This document shows positions 53,381 through 61,935 of a DNA stretch of 64,000 nucleotides, piece after piece. Both the position numbers and the translations under genes were made by a program. Location of the stretch: NCBI RefSeq assembly GCF_001020205.1, contig NZ_CP011663.1, positions 310,001 through 374,000 on the forward strand, written 5' to 3'. Below the pieces are notes generated by a model. It did no database searches and was not told the origin of the DNA. It saw nothing but the letters and a program-made list of their open reading frames with translations. The stretch's first letter is position 1. Each line of letters begins with the position of its first letter. This stretch comes from Clostridium sporogenes. GTDB lineage: Bacteria > Bacillota > Clostridia > Clostridiales > Clostridiaceae.

Positions 53381-54211
53381 ATGAAAAGTATTGAAACTAA
53401 AAATTTAGATATAGCCTATGAGGATACTCTCATTGTAAAAGAATTAAATATGCAGATACCAAAGGGTAAGATAACTTCTATTATAGGAGCAAATGGTTGC
53501 GGTAAATCAACTATCTTGAAAGCTGTTGGGCGTATATTAAAGCCTAAGAATGGTTTAGTACATCTAAGTGGACAAGATATAAGTAAATTGTCTACAAAAG
53601 AAATAGCTAAAAAGATGGCTATACTTCCTCAAAATCCTACTGCACCAAGTGGACTTACTGTAAGTGAGTTAGTTGCATATGGACGTTTCCCTCATCAAAA
53701 AGGTTTTGGAAATCTCACGAAGGAAGATAAAAAAATTGTTAAATGGGCTTTGGATGCAACTAAGCTAAGTGAATTTGAGAGGAGAGAGGTTGATACTTTA
53801 TCAGGAGGGCAAAGACAGAGAGTTTGGATTGCTATGGCTTTAGCACAGCAAACTGATTTGATATTATTAGATGAACCTACTACTTATCTTGATCTTGCTC
53901 ACCAATTAGAGGTTTTAAAGCTTTTATATGAGCTTAATCGTAATCAAAAGTGTACTATTGTTATGGTACTTCATGATTTAAATCTTGCGGCAAGATTCTC
54001 TGATTATATTATTGCTATCCAAAAAGGAGATATCATAAAATATGGACCTCCTGAGGAAGTTATGACTCCAGAGGTTCTCAGGAAAACATTCAATATTAAT
54101 GCTGATATTGTTATTGAGCCTAAGAGTAATCGTCCAGTATGTATTACTTATGATATTATAGATGAAAATGAGGGTGTGCAATTGAAGGAAAGGGAGGCAG
54201 TAGGTATATGA
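53381..54211 (+). CDS. FecE/YusV-type ABC ATPase (cluster 2)
   Basis: 276 residues: Walker A GANGCGKS (36-43), signature TLSGGQRQRVWIAMA, Walker B LILLDEPTTYLD, and a C-terminal extension of the FepC/FhuC group. Energises the FeuBC-like permease. Its stop overlaps the following exporter-fold ABC gene by 4 bases (ATGA). Confidence 0.93.
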   Translation: MKSIETKNLDIAYEDTLIVKELNMQIPKGKITSIIGANGCGKSTILKAVGRILKPKNGLVHLSGQDISKLSTKEIAKKMAILPQNPTAPSGLTVSELVAYGRFPHQKGFGNLTKEDKKIVKWALDATKLSEFERREVDTLSGGQRQRVWIAMALAQQTDLILLDEPTTYLDLAHQLEVLKLLYELNRNQKCTIVMVLHDLNLAARFSDYIIAIQKGDIIKYGPPEEVMTPEVLRKTFNINADIVIEPKSNRPVCITYDIIDENEGVQLKEREAVGI

Positions 54212-55932
54212 GAACCACCTTACGTATTTTTATAGGAGCCAGAAGATATTGGATTTATTTAATATTAGCATTAATAGCTGTTGTTATTTCTACTATAGCA
54301 GGATTTTATAATCCCTGGGCTTTAAGAGAGCTTACAAGTATAGCAACTGAAGGACGCGCTAATTTTGAAGAGCAATCTTTACGAATTGGATTAATGCTAT
54401 TAGTTGCAACTATACTTCAATCAGCTGGAAGTGCTATTTCAGGATATTTAAACCATCATGCAGCTTTGCATTATGTTGCAGATATGAGAACAGAACTTTA
54501 CTCTAAGCTTCAACATATGGGGCTTAGGTATTTTAATAAAAGCCGTACAGGAGATTTAACTAGCAGAGTTATTAATGATGTTATGGAGGTAGAGATTCTT
54601 TTAGCTCACGTAATTCCTGATTTTGTCGTTAATATATTGACTTTCATAGGTGTAGGCATATTATTATTTTCTATTAATGTAAAGTTAGCTTTTATAAGTC
54701 TTGTTACTATTCCTTTTATTATTATGATTACTCTTTGGCAGAGCAAGCATCTTTCACCTATATGGAAGCAGAATTCTATGATTAGAGGGGAACTTTCTGG
54801 TACTGTTCAAGATAATTTTTCTGGAATTAAAGAAATACAGATATTCAATCAACAGGAAAGAGAAGAAAAAAGGATTAAGAACCTTTCTATAAAACATAGT
54901 AGGGCATACTTAAAGGCAAGCTTCTTTTTTGAAACTACCTTTCCACTTCTTGCATTTTTCACGGCTCTAGGTTCTGTTATAGTTATAATATTTGGTGGGT
55001 TTATGGTTTCAAGAGGAGAAATTAATATTGGAGATATTGTAGGATTTTCTATGTATCTTGGTATGTTTTATGGCCCTATAAAGAGTTTTTCAAGGCTTAT
55101 GGAAATGGCAGGTAACGCAGTTGCAGGATGTAAGCGTGTCTTTGAGGTTATGGATGAACTTCCAGATGTCAAAGAGAAAGTTAATGCAAAGAGATTACCT
55201 AGAGTTAAAGGAGAAGTTGAGTTTAAGGGAATTTCTTTCTCCTACAATGATGAGATAAAGATTTTAAAAAATATAAATTTAAAAGTAAATCCAGGAGAAA
55301 CTGTAGCTTTTGTTGGAGCAACTGGAGTTGGCAAAACTACAATAGCTAGTCTTTTAAATCGCTTTTATGATCCGCAGAGTGGAAGCATTTTAATGGATGG
55401 AATAGATATTAAAGATGTAACCTTAAAGAGTCTTAGGGATAATATAAGTATGGTTTTACAGGACACTTTTTTATTTAATGGAACAATTTATGAAAATATA
55501 GTTTATGGCTGGAAAGAAGCTACTAGGAGTCAGGTTCTTGCAGCCTCAAAAGCAGCCAATGCTCATAATTTCATTGAAAATTTAGAAGATGGTTATGATA
55601 CCATAATAGGTGAGCGTGGAGTACGTCTTTCCGGAGGACAAAAACAGAGAATTTCTATAGCTAGAGCAATTCTTAGAAATTCACCTATCCTTATTTTAGA
55701 TGAAGCCACATCAGCTTTGGATACAAAAACAGAGAAAGAAATCCAAGCGGCATTAGATGAAATTTCAAAGGATCGAACAACTATAGTAATTGCTCATAGA
55801 TTATCAACCATTTATAATGCAGATAAAATTGTAGTTCTAGAAGGAGCAGGCATTAAAGAAATGGGAACCCATGATGAGCTAATTCGCTTTGGAGGAACTT
55901 ATGCTATGCTTTATAAGAGTCAAGTATCTTAA
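54208..55932 (+). CDS. Exporter-fold ABC transporter, fused membrane and ATPase domains
   Basis: 574 residues: six-helix type I exporter membrane domain (about 15-310) and an ATPase domain (about 335-574) with Walker A GATGVGKTT, signature RLSGGQKQRISIARA and Walker B ILILDEATSALD. MsbA-like half transporter, working as homodimer or with a partner elsewhere. The 4-base overlap with the siderophore ATPase gene ties it to iron acquisition; it could export a siderophore or, as YbtPQ and IrtAB do, act in ferri-siderophore import despite the exporter fold. Confidence 0.9.
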   Translation: MRTTLRIFIGARRYWIYLILALIAVVISTIAGFYNPWALRELTSIATEGRANFEEQSLRIGLMLLVATILQSAGSAISGYLNHHAALHYVADMRTELYSKLQHMGLRYFNKSRTGDLTSRVINDVMEVEILLAHVIPDFVVNILTFIGVGILLFSINVKLAFISLVTIPFIIMITLWQSKHLSPIWKQNSMIRGELSGTVQDNFSGIKEIQIFNQQEREEKRIKNLSIKHSRAYLKASFFFETTFPLLAFFTALGSVIVIIFGGFMVSRGEINIGDIVGFSMYLGMFYGPIKSFSRLMEMAGNAVAGCKRVFEVMDELPDVKEKVNAKRLPRVKGEVEFKGISFSYNDEIKILKNINLKVNPGETVAFVGATGVGKTTIASLLNRFYDPQSGSILMDGIDIKDVTLKSLRDNISMVLQDTFLFNGTIYENIVYGWKEATRSQVLAASKAANAHNFIENLEDGYDTIIGERGVRLSGGQKQRISIARAILRNSPILILDEATSALDTKTEKEIQAALDEISKDRTTIVIAHRLSTIYNADKIVVLEGAGIKEMGTHDELIRFGGTYAMLYKSQVS

Positions 55933-55940
55933 GGGCAAAA

Positions 55941-55988
55941 AATAACGACTTAAAATCTAAAAGCAATTTTGAGTCGTTAATTTTTTTA
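55941..55988. terminator. Bidirectional terminator between convergent genes
   Basis: AATAACGACTTAAAA and TTTTGAGTCGTTAATT pair across a short loop; T-rich on the + side and A-rich on the other, serving both the ABC operon and the DtxR-type gene. Confidence 0.7.
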
Positions 55989-56366
55989 TTTATTCTCATG
56001 TTCCAAAAGAAATTTTTCCATAGCATAAACAGAATCGGAACTAATAACATGTTCTATAGCACATGCGTCTTTATCTGCAATAGAACTATCTATGTTTAGA
56101 GTTTTTATAAGGAAATCTTTAATAATGCGATGCTTTTTATATGTAAATCTAGCTATTTTTAAGCCTAAAGGAGTTAAAAATATTTTCTTATATTTTTCAT
56201 TAGTTATAAGTCCCTTTTCAGCTAAAGTTATCATAGCACTATTAGTGCTAGCTTTAGTCACTCCAAGTTTTTCTGCTATATGAGTCATTTTAACTCCGTT
56301 ATTTTCTTCTGATAGTTCATAGATGGCTTCTAAATAATTTTCCATTACAAAAGTAAGTTTTTCCAT
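55986..56366 (-). CDS. DtxR/MntR-family metal-dependent regulator
   Basis: 126 residues: N-terminal winged helix (1-70; MENYLEAIYELS, VKMTHIAEKLGVTKASTNSAMITL) and dimerisation/metal-binding domain (71-126; FTYKKHRIIKDFL, DACAIEHVIS). Short form without an SH3-like domain, as MntR. Responds to Fe(II) or Mn(II). AGGAG precedes the ATG. Placement at the end of the iron cluster suggests control of metal uptake here, although I saw no DtxR-type palindrome ahead of the importers. Confidence 0.88.
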   Translation of the reverse strand: MEKLTFVMENYLEAIYELSEENNGVKMTHIAEKLGVTKASTNSAMITLAEKGLITNEKYKKIFLTPLGLKIARFTYKKHRIIKDFLIKTLNIDSSIADKDACAIEHVISSDSVYAMEKFLLEHENK

Positions 56367-56584
56367 ACAAATCTCCTGTGATTTTTAAAGTTGAGTTTAT
56401 CCATTATATATTAATAAAAAGTCTTTTAATAATAATAACATATTTTAAATGTAGTTCCAAGAATAGAGATATAATATATTGATACATAAATTTTCTTTAA
56501 AATGAAGTATTTTTTTTATTTAAATTTTGTATTTGATTATTAATAGTGTAAAAAATATGTTATAATGTCATATATCATATAAAA
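56367..56584. other. Divergent intergenic region before purine riboswitch
   Basis: AT-rich; should contain the promoter for the riboswitch transcript and that of the minus-strand DtxR-type gene. No gene visible. Confidence 0.4.
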
Positions 56585-56656
56585 AGCTCGTATATCATCG
56601 GTAATATGGTCCGAAAGTTTCTACCTGCTGACCATAAATTAGCAGACTACGGGGTA
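56585..56656 (+). ncRNA. Purine riboswitch aptamer, guanine type
   Basis: Shows the conserved three-way junction: P1 arms CTCGTA/TACGGG, TATATCATCGG, GGTCCGAAAGTTTCTACC, P3 with CTGCTGACCATAAATTAGCAG and the junction GACTAC. The discriminating base in GACTAC is C, which pairs with guanine or hypoxanthine, while adenine aptamers have U. It lies 190 bases upstream of pbuX-xpt, the usual partner genes. Confidence 0.93.
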
Positions 56657-56705
56657 TTGTGTATTTAGTAAATAGATATAGTTTATGTCTATTTGTTATG
56701 AACTC

Positions 56706-56737
56706 AACACCTCAATTTGATTGAGGTGTTTTTTGTT
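56706..56737 (+). terminator. Riboswitch expression-platform terminator
   Basis: AACACCTCAAT (56706-56716) and ATTGAGGTGTT (56720-56730) with TTG loop and TTTTG tail, about 50 bases after the aptamer; ligand binding should favour its formation, reducing pbuX-xpt expression. Confidence 0.85.
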
Positions 56738-56845
56738 TTACAAAATTATCTCCTATATAGGTGGATTCTTATTTATGTACCTTAAGATGCTGTATGATAA
56801 ATAAATATTTAGAGCATTAATAAAGTTAGGGAGGAGAGTAGTAAA

Positions 56846-58147
56846 ATGAAAAAAAATGAGATGGATATTCAGTTAATGTATGGGGTTAATGATAAGCCAA
56901 AAATACTAATGCAAATGTTATTAGGATTGCAGCATATTTTTGCGGCTTTTGGCGGAATAATTGTTGTTCCAATTGTTATTTCAGCAGCCTTAGGCTTTGA
57001 TGCTAAAACTTCAACAGCATTAATTAGTAGTGCAATTTTAGCGGCAGGAGTGGCTACTTTCATTCAGTCAAGAGGAATAGGTCCTATTGGAGCACGTGTT
57101 GCCTGTATTATGGGAACTGATTTTACATTTGTTGCACCGGCAATTGCTGTTGGTGGAAAGTTTGGATTATCAGGAATTTTTGGTGCAACAATTTTAGGTG
57201 CTGGTATAGTAATTATTTTAAGTTTTTTTGTTAAGCCACTAATGAAACTATTTCCACCTATTGTAACAGGAACAGTTGTGAGTTTAATTGGGTTAACATT
57301 ATTACCAGTTTCAATAGATTGGGCAGCAGGTGGTGTTGGATCAGCTAATTATGGAAGTTTAAAAAATATTTCTATTGCTTTATTTATAATGATAGTTACA
57401 TTATTACTAAATCATTATGGAAAGGGATTAGTAAGCAGTGCTTCAATCTTAATAGGCATGGTTGTTGGATATATAATTTGTATTCCATTAGGAATGGTTG
57501 ATTTTTCATCAGTAAGCCAAGCTAGTTGGATATCATTACCTAAAATTTTTGGCTATGGTATAACTTTTAACTTACAGGTTTTATTACCTTTTATTCCTGC
57601 ATATTTTGTTACTATCATTGGAACTGTTGGATGTCTTAAAGCCATTACAGAAGTTTCTGGAATTAAAGCAGACGAAAAACCTATTACAGCAGGAGTTTTA
57701 TCTGATGGTGTAGGAAGTATGTTAGCAGGCTTTTTTGGTGCCTTACCCAATACATCATTTAGTCAAAATATTGGATTAATCCCTCTAACAAAAGTAGCTA
57801 GCCGTTATGTAACAATGATGGCTGGAATACTATTAGTTATTTTGGGATTGTTTCCTAAATTTGCTGCACTAATCAATATAATGCCACAGCCGGTACTTGG
57901 GGGTGTAGGAATTGTTATGTTTGGAACAGTTGCTGCAGCAGGAATTCAAACTTTAAGTAGTGTAAAGTTAAATAATAGAAATATGTTAATAATTGCCACA
58001 TCCATTGGCTTAGGATTAGGGGTTACTTTCCGTCCAGAATTTATTGCTCAATTACCAGAATCCTTAAAAATGATTTTTTCATCAGGAATTTCAACTGGAA
58101 CAATTGTAGCTTTATTACTAAATGTAATATTAAAAGAAAAAGAATAA
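56846..58147 (+). CDS. pbuX: Xanthine/uracil permease (NCS2 family)
   Basis: 433 residues, NCS2 family with about 14 membrane helices; motifs LGLQHIFAAFGG near the start, GALPNTSFSQNIG (substrate-binding region, about 292-304) and QPVLGGVGIVMFG. With a guanine-type riboswitch and xpt, it is most probably the proton-coupled xanthine (or guanine/hypoxanthine) importer PbuX. Ribosome site GGGAGGAG. Confidence 0.9.
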   Translation: MKKNEMDIQLMYGVNDKPKILMQMLLGLQHIFAAFGGIIVVPIVISAALGFDAKTSTALISSAILAAGVATFIQSRGIGPIGARVACIMGTDFTFVAPAIAVGGKFGLSGIFGATILGAGIVIILSFFVKPLMKLFPPIVTGTVVSLIGLTLLPVSIDWAAGGVGSANYGSLKNISIALFIMIVTLLLNHYGKGLVSSASILIGMVVGYIICIPLGMVDFSSVSQASWISLPKIFGYGITFNLQVLLPFIPAYFVTIIGTVGCLKAITEVSGIKADEKPITAGVLSDGVGSMLAGFFGALPNTSFSQNIGLIPLTKVASRYVTMMAGILLVILGLFPKFAALINIMPQPVLGGVGIVMFGTVAAAGIQTLSSVKLNNRNMLIIATSIGLGLGVTFRPEFIAQLPESLKMIFSSGISTGTIVALLLNVILKEKE

Positions 58148-58169
58148 GGAATTTTACGGGGTGATATAA

Positions 58170-58742
58170 GTGGAAAAATTACAAAATCGTATTTTACAAG
58201 AAGGTCATGCATTATCTGAAACTGTATTAAAGGTGGATTCTTTTTTAAATCATCAAGTAGATCCAGATTTAATGTATGAAATAGGAAATTATTTTAAAAA
58301 TTATTTTAAAGAACATAAAATCACAAAGGTATTTACAATTGAAAGTTCAGGAATTGCTCCAGCTGTTATGACTGCAATGCAAATGAATTTGTCAATGGTA
58401 ATATTAAAAAAACAAGCATCAAAAATTTTAAATGGAGATGTTTATCAAACTACTGTGCACTCATTTACAAAGGGATTGGATTATGAACTAACATTATCCA
58501 AAAAGTATATTACAAAAGAAGATAATATATTAATTATAGATGATTTTTTAGCAAACGGAGAAGCAGCATTAGGAGCTGCACGTTTAGTTCAAGAGGCAGG
58601 AGCTAAAGTTGCAGGAATGGGAATTGTTATTGAAAAGTCATTCCAACCGGGACGAAAAATGTTAGAAGACAAAGGATATGATGTATACTCATTAGCACGT
58701 ATAGCTAAATTAGAAAAAGGCTTAATTGAATTTGTAAAATAA
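58170..58742 (+). CDS. xpt: Xanthine phosphoribosyltransferase
   Basis: 190 residues; PRPP-binding motif ILIIDDFLANGEA (about 123-135) and the Xpt start MEKLQNRILQEGHALSETVLKVDSF. Converts xanthine and PRPP to XMP. GTG start follows GGGGTGAT, 22 bases after pbuX; both are controlled by the riboswitch. Confidence 0.95.
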   Translation: MEKLQNRILQEGHALSETVLKVDSFLNHQVDPDLMYEIGNYFKNYFKEHKITKVFTIESSGIAPAVMTAMQMNLSMVILKKQASKILNGDVYQTTVHSFTKGLDYELTLSKKYITKEDNILIIDDFLANGEAALGAARLVQEAGAKVAGMGIVIEKSFQPGRKMLEDKGYDVYSLARIAKLEKGLIEFVK

Positions 58743-58803
58743 ACTATATTTATTATTGAATTTTATAAATAGTGCTTAGTAGTAACTATATAAGATGATA
58801 TCT

Positions 58804-58909
58804 GAAAATAGATTTAATTTTAATATAACAAAGATAAAAAATATATGTAGTAAATTGTTTTTCCATACGTATTTTTTATCCTAGTAGTGTTAAAATTAAA
58901 TCTATTTTA
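58804..58909. repeat. Large imperfect palindrome
   Basis: AAAATAGATTTAATTTTAA (from 58805) is matched by its complement TTAAAATTAAATCTATTTT (58890-58908); after a short mismatch a second pair, GATAAAAAATA (58833-58843) with TATTTTTTATC (58870-58880), continues the stem. Arms of about 50 bases. Probably the end of the pbuX-xpt transcript or a decayed mobile-element remnant. Confidence 0.65.
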
Positions 58910-59009
58910 TTTTAGACAATAGTTAATCATATAATCTTATTTATAAATGTAGTTAAATTGTTTATTGTATATTTTAAATAAAATAATTTTTATATATAAA
59001 TAAATATAG

Positions 59010-59063
59010 AAAGTGTGCTATTTATATTTTTTCAAAATTAAAATTTATAAATAGCACACTTTT
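59010..59063. terminator. 17-bp perfect hairpin upstream of Bce module 2
   Basis: AAAGTGTGCTATTTATA (59010-59026) and TATAAATAGCACACTTT (59046-59062), 19-base loop, A run before and T run after; may terminate in both directions. Confidence 0.6.
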
Positions 59064-59202
59064 AGATGGAAATATATTAATAACTAAAATAATAGTATGA
59101 TTTTATATTTAGACATTGAAAATAATTATGTAAATACAATGAAAACATATATGAATATTGATATAATTAATATGATTTTATAATGAATAAGGAGAAAGTA
59201 AT

Positions 59203-59895
59203 ATGAATTATAAAATATATATTATAGAAGATGATTCATCAATAAGTTTATTATTAAAGGATTATATTACTAAATATGGATTTCATGTAAAGGTAGCAGA
59301 AAACTTTGAAAATATAATGGAAGAATTTAATGAATTCAATCCTGATGTAGTATTATTAGATGTGAATTTGCCTAAATATGATGGATTTTATTGGTGTAGA
59401 AAGATAAGACAAAAATCAAAAATTCCTATAATTTTTATATCAGCTAGAGATAGTGGTATGGATCAGGTAATGGCACTTGAAAACGGAGCTGATGATTATA
59501 TAATTAAACCTTTTTATTGTGATGTTATTATGGCTAAGATAAAAAGTCATATAAGAAGAGCCTTTGGAGAGTATGCACCAAAAGTTGATGAAAAAATAGT
59601 AGAACTTCAAGGATTGAAATTTTATAAAGAGAGGTCTGAAATAGAATTTAAAGATGAAAGAGTGATTATAACTAAAAAGGAAGGAATATTATTAGAATAT
59701 CTTATGAAAAAATATCCTAAGGTTGTAAATAGAGATTTCCTCTTAGAGAAAATATGGGATGATATTGAGTTTGTAGAAGAGAATACATTGAATGTTAATG
59801 TAAGTAGAATAAGAAAAAGACTTCATAAGTTAGGAATAGAAGATGGAATAGAAACCGTAAGAGGGGTAGGATATAGATTGAATAAAACTTGGTAG
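59203..59895 (+). CDS. OmpR-family response regulator of Bce type (module 2)
   Basis: 230 residues: receiver with IIEDD pocket, Asp53 in VVLLDVNLP, Lys in YIIKPF, and winged helix ending VRGVGYRL. Shares KYDGFYWCRKIRQKSKIPIIFISARDS with the module 1 regulator, confirming the Bce subgroup. AAGGAG ribosome site. Expected to control the uppP-ABC genes behind the inverted repeat at 60961. Confidence 0.92.
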   Translation: MNYKIYIIEDDSSISLLLKDYITKYGFHVKVAENFENIMEEFNEFNPDVVLLDVNLPKYDGFYWCRKIRQKSKIPIIFISARDSGMDQVMALENGADDYIIKPFYCDVIMAKIKSHIRRAFGEYAPKVDEKIVELQGLKFYKERSEIEFKDERVIITKKEGILLEYLMKKYPKVVNRDFLLEKIWDDIEFVEENTLNVNVSRIRKRLHKLGIEDGIETVRGVGYRLNKTW

Positions 59896-59907
59896 GGAGC
59901 AGAAAAA

Positions 59908-60888
59908 ATGAAGTTATTTATAAAAGACAATAAAGGATATATAGCTATATATTTTATAAGTATTTTTGTTACATTGGGATATTTAGCTCTTTTAGGATTT
60001 GTACAAATTGGTGAGTGTTTATATATATTATTATTTAATACATTTATTTTAGGATGTTTTTTATTTTTTAGATATTATAAGAATAAGGAAGTATATAGAT
60101 TTTTAGACAAGGGACTAAATAATCTAGATGAATCTTTTTTAGATTTAGGAAATTCAGTTTTAGGGGAAGGTATCTCTAATATTTTAAAGAAAGAGCATAA
60201 TTTGTATGAAGCTGAAATTATAAAATACAATAATGCCTATAATGATCATATAACATTTATAAATCAATGGGTTCATCAGATGAAAACACCTTTATCAATA
60301 ATTCAATTACAAATACAAGAATACGAGGGAGAAGAACCTGTTGAAAGTATGAAAGTAGAGATAAGTAAATTAAATAGAGGATTAAATATGGCTATGTATT
60401 TTGCTAGGCTTGATTCTTTTAAGCAAGATTTTATAGTAGAAAAATTTTCTCTATATAATTTAGTTAGGAGTAAAGTTAACGAAGAAAAGCAGATATTTAT
60501 TAAAAACAAGATATTACCAAAAGTTCAAATAGATGATTCTATAGAAGTACACAGTGATTTTAAGTGGATGAAGTTTGTATTGGAACAGCTTATTGTTAAT
60601 GGAGTAAAGTATTCCAAAGACAAGGGGAAAGAATTGATTATAAGAGCTTATGATGATGAAAATTCTGTTAAGTTAAGTATAATTGATAAAGGGGTAGGAA
60701 TACCGAAGAAGGATATTAAAAGAGTTTTTGAGCCATTTTTTACAGGGGAAAATGGACGTAATTTTGGAGAGTCTACCGGAATGGGACTATATATAGTTAA
60801 AAGAATTTGTGATAATTTAGAACATGGCATATTTATAGAATCTAAAGTTTCAAAGGGAACAACTGTTTCCATAGTATTTAAAAAGTAG
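59908..60888 (+). CDS. Bce-type intramembrane-sensing histidine kinase (module 2)
   Basis: 326 residues with two adjacent membrane helices (about 11-31 and 36-55) and no extracellular domain; His123 in FINQWVHQMKTPLSII; HATPase domain with DKGVGIP and STGMGLYIVKR. BceS-like, so its input is the ABC transporter encoded downstream. 12 bases after the regulator with a GGGAG site. Confidence 0.92.
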   Translation: MKLFIKDNKGYIAIYFISIFVTLGYLALLGFVQIGECLYILLFNTFILGCFLFFRYYKNKEVYRFLDKGLNNLDESFLDLGNSVLGEGISNILKKEHNLYEAEIIKYNNAYNDHITFINQWVHQMKTPLSIIQLQIQEYEGEEPVESMKVEISKLNRGLNMAMYFARLDSFKQDFIVEKFSLYNLVRSKVNEEKQIFIKNKILPKVQIDDSIEVHSDFKWMKFVLEQLIVNGVKYSKDKGKELIIRAYDDENSVKLSIIDKGVGIPKKDIKRVFEPFFTGENGRNFGESTGMGLYIVKRICDNLEHGIFIESKVSKGTTVSIVFKK

Positions 60889-60909
60889 GGTATCATATTA
60901 AATATAGAA

Positions 60910-60951
60910 ATAGGATAGATAGTTTAAGGCTATACTATTCTATTTTTTTTA
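60910..60951 (+). terminator. Terminator after kinase gene of module 2
   Basis: GGATAGATAGT (60913-60923) and ACTATTCTAT (60934-60943) pair imperfectly, followed by T8. Confidence 0.55.
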
Positions 60952-60960
60952 TTAATTAAT

Positions 60961-60982
60961 AAGTGTGACATACATGTCATAC
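60961..60982. promoter_or_regulatory. Candidate BceR-type operator upstream of uppP
   Basis: AAGTGTGACAT and ATGTCATACTT directly abut and are complementary at ten of eleven positions, with TGTGAC/GTCATA half sites separated by 6 bases, reminiscent of sites bound by Bce-type regulators. Located 83 bases before the uppP start. Confidence 0.5.
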
Positions 60983-61064
60983 TTATGTAAGGTTTTGAGA
61001 TAGTATTTTTATATGGCATCTTTTAAACTAGATACATAAGTATTAGTTTAAAGGAGATGTAGTT

Positions 61065-61922
61065 ATGGGTATTGATATAATATTTATATTAAAAGCTATT
61101 ATAATAGCAGTTGTAGAGGGGCTTACAGAGTTTATTCCCGTGTCTTCCACAGGTCATATGATATTAGTGGGAAGTGCAATTAATTTCAATGGGGAGTTTG
61201 CTAAAATGTTTGAGGTTATAATTCAGCTTGGAGCAATACTAGCAGTAGTAGTCCTTTATTGGAAGAAGATTAAAGAAAGTGTAGTAGAATTTTTTAAGTT
61301 TATATTCACTAAAGGTAAGGAAGGTAAGACTGGATTTAAATTTGGAATTAATGTTATAGTAGGTTCTATTCCCATTGGGATTACAGGCCTATTATTCTAT
61401 CATAAAATAAAAGCATTATTTAGACCAGAAGCAGTAATTATAGGATTTATAGTAGGCGGTATTTTACTTCTAATAATAGAAAATATGTTTAGAAAAAAAG
61501 AACATGCTGTACAGGATATAGATAGCATAACTTTTACTCAAGCTTTAAAGGTAGGGTTATTACAAATTTTATCTGTATGGCCTGGAATGTCAAGAAGTGC
61601 ATCTACTATAATGGGTGGCTGGATTGCAGGAATATCAACGCCAATAGCGGCAGAATTTTCATTCTTTTTAGCTATTCCAGCAATGATAGGAACATCCCTA
61701 AAGGACTTATTTGAATTTGATTATTCTATAATGACACCAACTTTATGGAGCGCATTAATATTAGGTTTTATTGTAGCATTTATAGTGTCAATAATAGTTA
61801 TGAATAAGTTTGTAAGTTACTTAAAGAAGAAACCTATGAAAATATTTGCAATATATAGAGTGCTAGCAGGTCTTTTACTTGCTGTATTAGTATTTACTAA
61901 AATTATAATATTAACTGCATAG
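61065..61922 (+). CDS. uppP: Undecaprenyl-diphosphatase (bacitracin resistance protein)
   Basis: 285 residues, about eight membrane helices. Catalytic signature EGLTEFIPVSSTGH with Glu18, Glu22 and His31 and second motif PGMSRSASTIMGG, as in E. coli UppP/BacA. It dephosphorylates undecaprenyl pyrophosphate, the target that bacitracin binds. One base separates its stop from the region leading to the ABC ATPase gene, so it belongs to the transporter operon of this Bce module. AAAGGAG ribosome site. Confidence 0.95.
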   Translation: MGIDIIFILKAIIIAVVEGLTEFIPVSSTGHMILVGSAINFNGEFAKMFEVIIQLGAILAVVVLYWKKIKESVVEFFKFIFTKGKEGKTGFKFGINVIVGSIPIGITGLLFYHKIKALFRPEAVIIGFIVGGILLLIIENMFRKKEHAVQDIDSITFTQALKVGLLQILSVWPGMSRSASTIMGGWIAGISTPIAAEFSFFLAIPAMIGTSLKDLFEFDYSIMTPTLWSALILGFIVAFIVSIIVMNKFVSYLKKKPMKIFAIYRVLAGLLLAVLVFTKIIILTA

Positions 61923-61935
61923 GATGGTGAATAAA

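Larger units (their letters stand above)
58743..59202. other. 460-base gap with two large inverted repeats
   Basis: No gene. Contains a ~105-bp imperfect palindrome (58804-58909), a perfect 17-bp hairpin (59010-59063) and the promoter region for Bce module 2. Confidence 0.6.
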
